A DNA stretch of 8,387 nt from Bacillota bacterium. Its GTDB lineage: Bacteria > Bacillota > Clostridia > Peptostreptococcales > Anaerovoracaceae. Shown here in pieces: positions 1-5,109 of this stretch. Under the pieces are notes generated by a model. It searched no databases and was not told the origin of the DNA. It saw nothing but the letters and a program-made list of their open reading frames with translations. A program made the position numbers and the translations under genes. The DNA lies in contig JAFZRG010000224.1 of NCBI GenBank assembly GCA_017619985.1, positions 1-8,387 on the forward strand. Reading direction: 5' to 3'. The first letter of the stretch is position 1. Each line of letters begins with the position of its first letter.

Positions 1-4
1 ACAT
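1..4 (-). CDS. Possible start codon of a leftward gene at the window edge
   Basis: On the minus strand an ATG lies at 4-2, preceded by GAAAGG (17-12) with a 7-nt gap, a plausible ribosome binding site. A candidate promoter and leader lie further upstream (see 65-81 and 99-107). Only one codon is inside the window, so the product cannot be identified. The call rests on signals alone and could be a chance match in A/T-rich DNA. Confidence 0.3.
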
Positions 5-64
5 TTTTTTACCTTTCTGCGGTTGGTAGGTTTTCCGCGCCTTTCATTGATTTTTAAGCGTTTT

Positions 65-90
65 GAGAACTTTTTGTTCTCTTGTTTTTT
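65..90. terminator. Small hairpin flanked by T-rich DNA (leader hairpin or weak terminator)
   Basis: GAGAAC at 65-70 and GTTCTC at 76-81 form a perfect 6-bp stem around a TTTTT loop. On the plus strand it is followed by TTGTTTTTT (82-90), which would make a weak intrinsic terminator for rightward transcription. On the minus strand it would lie in the 5' leader of the transcript proposed to start near 92. Which role applies, if either, cannot be decided here. The low-GC stem makes strong termination doubtful. Confidence 0.35.
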
Positions 91-98
91 ACACTTAT

Positions 99-107
99 AT
101 TATAGCA
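99..107 (-). promoter_or_regulatory. Candidate leftward extended -10 promoter
   Basis: The minus strand reads TGC-TATAAT across 107-99, a perfect -10 hexamer with the TG extension. The -35 position (about 122-127, CAGGGT) is poor, so the extended -10 would have to carry the promoter or an activator would have to help. Transcription would start near 92 and run off the left edge towards the possible ATG at 4-2. Confidence 0.45.
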
Positions 108-125
108 AATATGCTCTTATAACCC

Positions 126-143
126 TGTCATTATAATGTGACA
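126..143. promoter_or_regulatory. Inverted repeat TGTCA-N8-TGACA, candidate operator
   Basis: TGTCA (126-130) and TGACA (139-143) are inverted around an 8-nt spacer. A second perfect palindrome, CATTATAATG (129-138), is nested in it. Its centre (134.5) lies about 42 bp upstream of the start site inferred for the leftward promoter at 99-107, a usual place for an activator that contacts RNA polymerase. The 8-nt spacer does not match the usual CRP (6) or FNR (4) spacing, so I assign no regulator. Confidence 0.35.
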
Positions 144-225
144 CTGAATCTTTTTAATTATTTTTATAAAATTATTTTTGAAGAAAAAAGGGCTAGAATC
201 TTGTGAAAAAAACTAATGGGATTTG

Positions 226-264
226 CAAGGCGAGGGACATAGTCACTTAAACATACAAGGCGAG
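226..264. repeat. Two copies of CAAGGCGAG, 30 bp apart
   Basis: CAAGGCGAG occurs at 226-234 and again at 256-264. The start-to-start distance is exactly 30 bp, close to three helical turns. These are G-rich islands in an otherwise A/T-rich stretch. They may be paired protein-binding sites or a relic of a mobile element; the sequence does not decide. Confidence 0.5.
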
Positions 265-392
265 TGCTGCGTGCTATAAAGTGGTCAAAAAGTTGTTAGC
301 AAGTTATTTCTTTTTTGTTCGCTATTGGATTAAGAGTTGTTAAAAAAATGATAGAAAATCGTTGAAAAATCAATGGGTAGAAGGTAATATGA

Positions 393-470
393 ATTTACAG
401 TTTTTTTTGTGACAATTATAGGTGTTTTGAAGGACGTTTTAAAAAGAGATTTACAGTTTTTTTTACAGTT
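393..470. repeat. Direct repeats ATTTACAG plus T8
   Basis: A 16-bp unit, ATTTACAG followed by eight T, occurs at 393-408 and 449-464 (56 bp apart). A partial third copy, TTTACAGTT, overlaps the second at 462-470. Part of the match is low-complexity T tract, but the shared ATTTACAG core is not. Function unknown. Confidence 0.5.
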
Positions 471-497
471 CATTTCGTTAAATGGTGTTGGGTAATT

Positions 498-531
498 AAA
501 AAACAGGAGGATGACTCTCATCATCCTCCTG
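498..531 (-). terminator. Intrinsic terminator of the rubrerythrin gene
   Basis: A perfect 11-bp stem pairs 504-514 (CAGGAGGATGA) with 521-531, around a 6-nt loop. Read on the minus strand it is followed by six T (503-498). It lies 36 nt past the rubrerythrin stop codon. No T tract follows on the plus strand, so it acts for leftward transcription. Confidence 0.88.
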
Positions 532-567
532 ATCTAAAAACCTTGTAGTTTCAGTCTCTTTAAGGGC

Positions 568-1149
568 CTACTTGAAATATCTCTCCAGCATTCCCTTGAG
601 CGCCTTGCCGTGTCTGGCTTCGTCGCGGGCCATCTCATGTACGGTGTCGTGGATGGCATCGAGGCCGTTCTTCTTGGCGCACTTGGCCAGGTCGGTCTTG
701 CCCTGGACGGCGCCGAATTCACAGTCGACTCTCCATGCCAGGTTCTTCTTGGTGGAATCGGTCATGTTGGGTTCGAGCTCGGAGCCCAGCAGTTCCGCGA
801 ACTTGGCGGCGTGCTCGGCTTCTTCCCAGGCGGCCTTTTCCCAATAGAGGCCGATCTCGGGATAGCCTTCTCTGTGGGCAACTCTTGCCATGCACAGATA
901 CATGCCGACTTCGGAGCATTCGCCCGCGAAATTGGCCTTCAGCTGCTCGATGATATAGGCTTTGTCTTCCTCGGGGACGTTGTCGAGGTTCATGCCGACG
1001 CCGAAGACGTGCTCGGAAGCCAGAGGAGCGGACTCATCCATTTCCTTGAACTTCTCGCCGGGGCACTTGCACAGCGGGCAGGCGAACCCTTCGGGCATGG
1101 CTTCGCCTTCATAGACGTAACCGCAGACGGGGCATACGAATTTCTTCAT
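568..1149 (-). CDS. Reverse rubrerythrin (N-terminal rubredoxin plus diiron domain)
   Basis: This is a 193-residue cytoplasmic peroxide- and oxygen-detoxifying protein. The rubredoxin-like iron site comes first, with Cys pairs C6/C9 (CPVCGY) and C24/C27 (CPLCK). A ferritin-like four-helix diiron domain follows at about 55-193, with likely ligands E77, E110-x-x-H113, E144 and E177-x-x-H180. Classical rubrerythrin has the opposite order; the reversed order is known from clostridia, where such proteins act as the terminal component of an NADH peroxidase/oxidase chain fed by rubredoxin. Both metal sites look complete. The start is supported by AGGAG (1161-1157) 7 nt upstream. The gene has its own promoter (1209-1237) and terminator (498-531), so it is monocistronic. 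The reductase partner is not in the window. Confidence 0.93.
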   Translation of the reverse strand: MKKFVCPVCGYVYEGEAMPEGFACPLCKCPGEKFKEMDESAPLASEHVFGVGMNLDNVPEEDKAYIIEQLKANFAGECSEVGMYLCMARVAHREGYPEIGLYWEKAAWEEAEHAAKFAELLGSELEPNMTDSTKKNLAWRVDCEFGAVQGKTDLAKCAKKNGLDAIHDTVHEMARDEARHGKALKGMLERYFK

Positions 1150-1169
1150 GGTTTTTCTCCTTTTTTATG

Positions 1170-1182
1170 TCGCAAAATGCGA
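1170..1182. repeat. Short inverted repeat in the rubrerythrin 5' leader
   Basis: TCGCA and TGCGA flank an AAA loop between the inferred transcription start (near 1202) and the ribosome binding site. It could be a small mRNA hairpin or an operator half-site pair. A 5-bp stem is close to chance expectation. Confidence 0.25.
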
Positions 1183-1208
1183 TAACGATTAACTATAGGA
1201 ACACCCTC

Positions 1209-1237
1209 ATTATAATCAATAGGGGAGGGTTTGTCAC
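1209..1237 (-). promoter_or_regulatory. Promoter of the rubrerythrin gene
   Basis: The minus strand carries GTGACA (1237-1232), a 17-nt spacer, and TATAAT (1214-1209): five of six and six of six consensus bases at ideal spacing. Transcription should start near 1202, giving a leader of about 50 nt. A second, overlapping candidate is TTGATT/TATAGT with a 16-nt spacer. The -10 region includes TTATAAT, which equals one half of the PerR box, but the other half is poorly conserved. Confidence 0.75.
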
Positions 1238-1240
1238 CCC

Positions 1241-1270
1241 TTGAAAGCACACTTCCGCAGGGAGTATAAT
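1241..1270 (+). promoter_or_regulatory. Promoter of alr
   Basis: TTGAAA (1241-1246), an 18-nt spacer and TATAAT (1265-1270) form a good housekeeping promoter pointing at alr. The expected start near 1277 gives a leader of about 40 nt. Its -35 box lies only 3 bp beyond the -35 box of the opposing rubrerythrin promoter (1232-1237), so the two divergent promoters are nearly back to back. Confidence 0.75.
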
Positions 1271-1316
1271 GAACAAGAAGTCAATAATTCTATGATTCGT
1301 TCTGGAGGGATCATAT

Positions 1317-2477
1317 ATGAACAGAGCATGGATCGAGCTCGACTCGAAAGCTTTAAAACACAATCTTGAGGAACTCAGCAAGGAATTCGCGCCGAAGACC
1401 GGCATCATGGGCGTGGTCAAGGCGAACGGCTACGGCCACGGCGCGACGCAGATCGCGGCCAAACTCAGCGAATTCGGCATCGACCACTTCTGCGTGGCAG
1501 CCCTGTCCGAGGCACTTGAACTGCGCCAGGCGGGCATCCAGGGCACCATCATCATCCTGGGCTACACCGCGCCGGGCTTCGCGATGGAACTGTACCGCAA
1601 TCAGATCACGCAGACGCTCGTCAGCATCGAATACGCGAAGCAGCTGGACGAGGTCTTCGGTAAGATGATCGAGGCGACGATGCCTGAGAACAAGGATGCC
1701 AAGTTGCTGGCCAACATGGCGATCGACACCGGCATGCACCGTATCGGCGTCGCAAAGGACGATTACGATACGATGGCGGAGTTCTACAAGCTGCCGCACA
1801 TCAACGTGACCGGCATGTTCACGCACCTGCCCGTGGCGGACACAGGCGAGGAACAGCACGTCGAATTCACGAAGAAGCAGATAGAAGCGTTCTTCAAGGC
1901 CAAGGAAGAACTGCTCAAGCGGGGCATCGACCCGGGTTACTGCCACTGCCAGAACTCGCTGGGCAGCATCAACTACTCGCCCGTGGCGGACGCGGACTAC
2001 GCGCGTTTCGGCATCTGCATGTACGGCGCGCTGCAGGTCTACGAGGACTATCTGAAGAGACCGGTTCACCTTGAACCGGTCATGACCCTGAAGGCCCACA
2101 TCGCCTCCGTGCGCGAGATCGCTCCCGGCGAGACCGTCGGTTACGGACGCACGTTCACGGCCGAGCGGCCTACCAAGATCGCGACCGTGTGCATCGGCTA
2201 CGCGGACGGTGTGCCCAGGAATCTGTCCGGAGGCAAGCTGAAAGCCATCGTGAACGGCCAGTTCTGCCGGGGCGCGGGACGCATCTGCATGGACCAGATG
2301 ATGCTCGACGTCACGGATATCCCCGATGTGAAGATGGGCGACGTGGCCATCCTGCTCGGCAGGGACGGCGACAAGGCTATCTACGCGGAAGACTGGGCGA
2401 GAGACGCGGACACCATCACCGACGAGATCTTCACGAGGCTGAACAAGCGCATCGAGAACAACGGATTCGTGAAATAA
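1317..2477 (+). CDS. alr: Alanine racemase
   Basis: A PLP enzyme that interconverts L- and D-alanine in the cytoplasm and so supplies D-Ala for peptidoglycan. The 386-residue length is normal for the family. The N-terminal PLP-binding barrel contains VVKANGYGHG, with the Schiff-base lysine at K35 and the PLP-contacting tyrosine at Y39. DTGMHRIG (about 137-144) provides the active-site arginine region. GYGRTF supplies the second catalytic base Y276. IGYADG (Y295) and GRICMDQ (about 321-327) lie in the C-terminal beta domain. The start is supported by GGAGGG (1304-1309) 7 nt before the ATG. The gene is monocistronic, with a promoter at 1241-1270 and a terminator at 2493-2524. A perfect hairpin sequence lies inside the coding region at 2059-2081. 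No membrane segment is present, so it is not a VanT-type serine racemase. Confidence 0.95.
   Translation: MNRAWIELDSKALKHNLEELSKEFAPKTGIMGVVKANGYGHGATQIAAKLSEFGIDHFCVAALSEALELRQAGIQGTIIILGYTAPGFAMELYRNQITQTLVSIEYAKQLDEVFGKMIEATMPENKDAKLLANMAIDTGMHRIGVAKDDYDTMAEFYKLPHINVTGMFTHLPVADTGEEQHVEFTKKQIEAFFKAKEELLKRGIDPGYCHCQNSLGSINYSPVADADYARFGICMYGALQVYEDYLKRPVHLEPVMTLKAHIASVREIAPGETVGYGRTFTAERPTKIATVCIGYADGVPRNLSGGKLKAIVNGQFCRGAGRICMDQMMLDVTDIPDVKMGDVAILLGRDGDKAIYAEDWARDADTITDEIFTRLNKRIENNGFVK
2059..2081. repeat. Perfect 10-bp inverted repeat inside alr
   Basis: GACCGGTTCA (2059-2068) and TGAACCGGTC (2072-2081) are exact reverse complements around a CCT loop. It encodes part of RPVHLEPV (about residues 248-255). 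As RNA it would fold into a tight, stable hairpin. It has no T tract, so it is not a standard terminator. Confidence 0.7.
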
Positions 2478-2492
2478 GGCAAGAATCAACCA

Positions 2493-2524
2493 TAAAAGGC
2501 GGCGGAGCGATCTGCCGCCTTTTA
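2493..2524 (+). terminator. Terminator downstream of alr
   Basis: TAAAAGGCGGC (2493-2503) pairs perfectly with GCCGCCTTTTA (2514-2524), an 11-bp stem with a 10-nt loop, 15 nt after the alr stop codon. The T tract is only four bases and is part of the stem. The matching A tract on the other arm could allow bidirectional action. Confidence 0.8.
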
Positions 2525-2560
2525 ATGTGTAGTTAAAAAGCATATCTATAACTACATATT
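2525..2560. promoter_or_regulatory. Inverted repeat upstream of the lyase promoter, candidate operator
   Basis: TGTAGTTA (2528-2535) and TAACTACA (2549-2556) are exact inverted copies 13 nt apart. Counting one mismatch, the arms extend to 12 bp (2524-2535 and 2549-2560). The element lies just upstream of the proposed -35 box at 2566 and has no T tract, so a protein-binding site is more likely than a terminator. I do not recognise a known operator consensus. Confidence 0.5.
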
Positions 2561-2565
2561 GTAAA

Positions 2566-2594
2566 TTGTTCTGCGGGTCATGCTCCTATATAGT
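2566..2594 (+). promoter_or_regulatory. Probable promoter of the Cys/Met lyase gene
   Basis: TTGTTC (2566-2571), a 17-nt spacer and TATAGT (2589-2594) precede the gene. The -35 box is weak (three of six bases) and the -10 box is good (five of six), which would fit an activated or tightly regulated promoter. The start would be near 2601, leaving about 52 nt of leader. That is too short for a SAM riboswitch or T-box. Confidence 0.5.
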
Positions 2595-2652
2595 ATAGTT
2601 GCAAGATATCGTTAACCCATTTCACAGCAATATACAGAAAAGGAGAAATACC

Positions 2653-3849
2653 ATGAGCTTCAAAACAGATCTTCTTCATGACAACCAGGTCCATCAGAAA
2701 CTGTGGGGCGATTACAAGAGCATCGCTGCCGCCCACGTCAGCCCCATCTACCAGACTACGACTTTCATTCTCGATGACTTCGACAGCGCAGTCTACCTGA
2801 ATCAGCACGTCGACCAGGGCTTCGTCTACAGCCGCTTCGGCGGCCCGTCCAGCGACGAACTGGAGCGCAAGATCGCGCATCTTGAACATGCGGAAGCAGC
2901 GCTGGCCCTGTCCTCCGGCCTCGGCGCCATCTCCACCGCAGCGCTGTCCTGTCTGAAGGCAGGCGACCACGTGGTCTTCGGCGACGTCATCTACGGCTGC
3001 ACGTTCACGCTGTTTGCCAAGGTCATGACGAACTTCGGGGTCACCTATACGAGAGTCGATACGACGGACCCGAAGAACGTCGAAGCGGCCATCCAACCCA
3101 ACACCACGCTGGTCTATGTCGAGACACCGGCTAACCCGACCCTGAAGATCTCCGACATCGAAGCGATCTCCAAGGTCTGCAAGGCGCATCCGGGCATCAA
3201 GCTGATCGTCGACAGCACCTTCGCATCCCCGTACCTGCAGAATCCGCTCGATCTCGGCGCGGACCTGGTCGTCCACAGCGCAACCAAGTATCTGTGCGGT
3301 CACGGCACAGCCACGGCGGGCGTCATCGCCGGCCGCAAGGAACTCATCGACCGCTGCCGCATGCCGTTCATGCAGTGCTTCGGCGCCGTGCTCGGACCGT
3401 TCGAAGCCTGGCTCGTGATGCAGGGCATGAAGACGCTGGCCGCCCGTATGGACGTGACCTGCGCCAACGCGATGAAAGTTGCGAGATTCCTCGAAAATCA
3501 TCCCAAGATCGACAGAGTCTACTATCCCGGCCTCGAGAGCCATCCGACCCACGAGATCGCCAAGAAGCAGATGCACAACGGCTTCGGCGGCATGATGTCC
3601 GCAGACATCAAGGGCGGCATGGACGCGGTCCGCACTGTGATGAACAACGTCAAGGTGTTCTCGCTGGCAACGTCTTTGGGCAACGTCGACTCCCTGATCC
3701 AGCACAGCCCCTCCATGTCCCACTTCGACATGAGCCCGGAGGAAAGACATGCCGCGGAGATCTTCGACGGCCAGGTCCGTCTGTCCATCGGCATCGAGGA
3801 CGCGGACGATCTGATCGCCGACCTCGACCAGGCGTTGGCGCTGATCTAA
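2653..3849 (+). CDS. PLP-dependent Cys/Met metabolism enzyme, probably methionine gamma-lyase
   Basis: A 398-residue cytoplasmic enzyme of the cystathionine gamma-synthase/lyase family (fold type I PLP). Landmarks are YSRFGGPSSDELE (Y59 and R61 hold the cofactor phosphate across the dimer), SSGLGAIS (87-94), DVIYGCTF (Y114 stacks on PLP), VETPANPT (156-163), D187, the Schiff-base lysine K212 in HSATKYL, SLGNVDSLIQH (341-351) and the substrate-carboxylate arginine R376 in VRLSIG. C116 after YG is typical of methionine gamma-lyase, where most relatives have Gly; that enzyme makes methanethiol, 2-oxobutyrate and ammonia. The Lys-Asp pair that accompanies this Cys in the Pseudomonas enzyme appears to be Met-Gln (about 240-241), so cystathionine gamma-lyase or an O-acetylhomoserine enzyme remains possible. 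The ATG at 2653 is chosen because AGGAG (2641-2645) lies 7 nt upstream. It has its own promoter and terminator. Confidence 0.9.
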   Translation: MSFKTDLLHDNQVHQKLWGDYKSIAAAHVSPIYQTTTFILDDFDSAVYLNQHVDQGFVYSRFGGPSSDELERKIAHLEHAEAALALSSGLGAISTAALSCLKAGDHVVFGDVIYGCTFTLFAKVMTNFGVTYTRVDTTDPKNVEAAIQPNTTLVYVETPANPTLKISDIEAISKVCKAHPGIKLIVDSTFASPYLQNPLDLGADLVVHSATKYLCGHGTATAGVIAGRKELIDRCRMPFMQCFGAVLGPFEAWLVMQGMKTLAARMDVTCANAMKVARFLENHPKIDRVYYPGLESHPTHEIAKKQMHNGFGGMMSADIKGGMDAVRTVMNNVKVFSLATSLGNVDSLIQHSPSMSHFDMSPEERHAAEIFDGQVRLSIGIEDADDLIADLDQALALI

Positions 3850-3867
3850 TCGCACAGGCAAAACCGG

Positions 3868-3893
3868 CCGGGCAGAAATGCCCGGTCTTTTTT
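3868..3893 (+). terminator. Strong intrinsic terminator after the lyase gene
   Basis: CCGGGCA (3868-3874) and TGCCCGG (3879-3885) form a 7-bp GC-rich stem with a stable GAAA tetraloop, followed by TCTTTTTT (3886-3893). It insulates the lyase from the regulator gene that starts 17 nt downstream, and it occupies the space where a -35 box for that gene would be. Confidence 0.92.
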
Positions 3894-3894
3894 A

Positions 3895-3903
3895 TGATAT
3901 AAT
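3895..3903 (+). promoter_or_regulatory. Extended -10 promoter that would yield a leaderless regulator mRNA
   Basis: TGA-TATAAT (3895-3903) is a perfect extended -10 element. Six nucleotides (3904-3909) separate it from the ATG at 3910, so the transcription start should fall on or next to the A of the start codon. No -35 box is recognisable, since that position falls in the terminator hairpin. No Shine-Dalgarno sequence precedes the ATG. Confidence 0.6.
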
Positions 3904-3909
3904 GAGCCT

Positions 3910-5103
3910 ATGAATTACACGATAGCAGACATGCTGAAAGACAACCTGGTGCCGGGCATCGAGCAGCTGGCTTACGGAGGCGACCTCGGAACGGCGGAGA
4001 TCGCGGCGGTCACCGTGCAGGAATACCCCGCGGACGACTTCGTGCAGAAGGGCGATCTTGTGCTCTCCACAGCGGAGGGCTGCACGGAGAGCGAAGAACG
4101 CTTCGCCGCGTTTCTGGACGAACTGACGGCCAGCGGCGCGTGCGGCGTGCTGTTCGCGTTCCGTGACGCGTCGTATAAGTTTCCGCTGTCGCTGCGGCTG
4201 CAGGCGCAGAAAAGCGGTCTGCCCGTGTTCCGCATCCCCTGGAAGGTGCGTTTTGCCCAGGTGCAGAGCGACCTGATCCGGCGCATCCACCGCAGGAGCA
4301 TGGAATATCTGACGGAGCGGCGGATCAAGCAGGACTTCCTGTGGAACCTGGCGTCCGGGAATTACGAGAGCGCGCAGCAGATGGCGCTGCAGGGCCGCAA
4401 GTTGAAATTCGACCTCAGCCTGCCCTATGCCTGCGTCCGCCTGCTGGCTGTCCCGGAAGAAGGGCTGCCGGAGTATTCGGACAAGTCTGCGGAAACGGCT
4501 GACGCCATCGAAAGCGCCATCGAATCCTGCGGGCGGCTGCTGGGCCTCCGCGTGATGTACGCCGCGCGGGCCATGGAATTCCTGCTTTACGTGGAATGCA
4601 AAGCCGGCAGGGAAGAGGAGAACGTACGGCAGTATTTCGAACTGCTGCGGGAGAAACTTTCTGATCTGAGCGGACTGGAATTCACATGGGGCATCGCACC
4701 TTGCGCGGGTCAGCCGGCTGATTTCGAAAAACTGGCGCAGCAGGCGGAACTGGCGCTGCAGTATGCGAAAGGAAGCGCGTCCCGCATCTATACTTACAAG
4801 GACGCGAAGGAAGCGGCTCTGATCGCCGCGCTTCTCCGTGACCCGGAGGCAGCCGCGATCGCGCAGGAAACGCTTGCGGACCTGTTTGCGGAAGACGCGA
4901 AGGGCAGTTCGTATCTGCAGACGCTCGCCGCGTATTTCCGCTGCTGCGGCAATGCGAGCAAGGCAGCCGATGAGCTGTATATCCACCGGATCTCCCTGCT
5001 GCAGAGACTGGAGAAGATCGAGAAGATCACAGGGCTTTCCCTGAAGGACCACCGCGACCGGCTGCTGCTGCAGCTTTGTGTGCGGATGACCCTGGATGAA
5101 TAA
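3910..5103 (+). CDS. PucR/CdaR-type transcriptional regulator
   Basis: A 397-residue predicted DNA-binding regulator. The N-terminal PucR domain (about 1-125) opens with the family-like TIADMLKDNL and contains KGDLVLSTA (47-55). A middle CdaR-like GGDEF-related region (about 135-295) ends with FEKLAQQAELALQYAK. A C-terminal helix-turn-helix of the PucR/HTH_30 type (about 335-393) contains NASKAADELYIHR and DRLLLQL. The recognition region reads HRISLLQRLEKI where the family usually has HRNTLRYRLEKI, so several residues near the DNA contact surface differ. The start at 3910 fits the domain boundary although no ribosome binding site exists; see the promoter at 3895-3903. Family members regulate purine, amino-acid or sugar-acid catabolism, often of neighbouring genes. 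The effector and target here are unknown. It heads a unit with the two following genes. Confidence 0.87.
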   Translation: MNYTIADMLKDNLVPGIEQLAYGGDLGTAEIAAVTVQEYPADDFVQKGDLVLSTAEGCTESEERFAAFLDELTASGACGVLFAFRDASYKFPLSLRLQAQKSGLPVFRIPWKVRFAQVQSDLIRRIHRRSMEYLTERRIKQDFLWNLASGNYESAQQMALQGRKLKFDLSLPYACVRLLAVPEEGLPEYSDKSAETADAIESAIESCGRLLGLRVMYAARAMEFLLYVECKAGREEENVRQYFELLREKLSDLSGLEFTWGIAPCAGQPADFEKLAQQAELALQYAKGSASRIYTYKDAKEAALIAALLRDPEAAAIAQETLADLFAEDAKGSSYLQTLAAYFRCCGNASKAADELYIHRISLLQRLEKIEKITGLSLKDHRDRLLLQLCVRMTLDE

Positions 5104-5109
5104 AAGCAC

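Larger units (their letters stand above)
144..497. other. A/T-rich intergenic stretch without a convincing gene
   Basis: I see no supported coding region. The only longer reading frame here (330-524, minus) has no ribosome binding site, an oligo-A/T-driven composition, and runs through the rubrerythrin terminator. The stretch holds long T and A tracts and two families of short direct repeats, annotated separately. Its base composition is far more A/T-rich than the genes to its right, so it may be a regulatory region or a decayed sequence. Confidence 0.6.

Noticed and set aside
201..470. CRISPR array or complete insertion sequence
   Set aside because: The repeats are too short and irregular, there are at most three copies, and no transposase or flanking terminal repeats were found.
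330..524. Minus-strand 64-codon reading frame
   Set aside because: It overlaps the rubrerythrin terminator, has no ribosome binding site, and its residues reflect A/T tracts. It shows no recognisable family.
1353..2543. Long minus-strand reading frame opposite alr (396 codons)
   Set aside because: It is antisense to a clearly conserved gene, rich in Arg, His, Val and Asp as expected from the complement of GC-rich codons, and shows no family resemblance.
2599..2652. TTG start giving 18 extra residues on the lyase
   Set aside because: It has no ribosome binding site, starts inside the promoter's -10 region, and the ATG at 2653 has AGGAG at ideal spacing.
2525..2652. SAM riboswitch or T-box upstream of the lyase
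   Set aside because: The leader after the inferred start is only about 50 nt, and I see no T-box sequence, SAM-aptamer core or downstream terminator hairpin.
2578..3861. Long minus-strand reading frame opposite the lyase (427 codons)
   Set aside because: It is a shadow of the GC-rich codon pattern with no motifs. The plus-strand frame has the full set of PLP-enzyme residues.
3892..5109. Long minus-strand reading frame opposite the regulator (405 codons)
   Set aside because: Antisense shadow. It is Gln/Arg/His-rich without domain signals and would cross a terminator and promoter.
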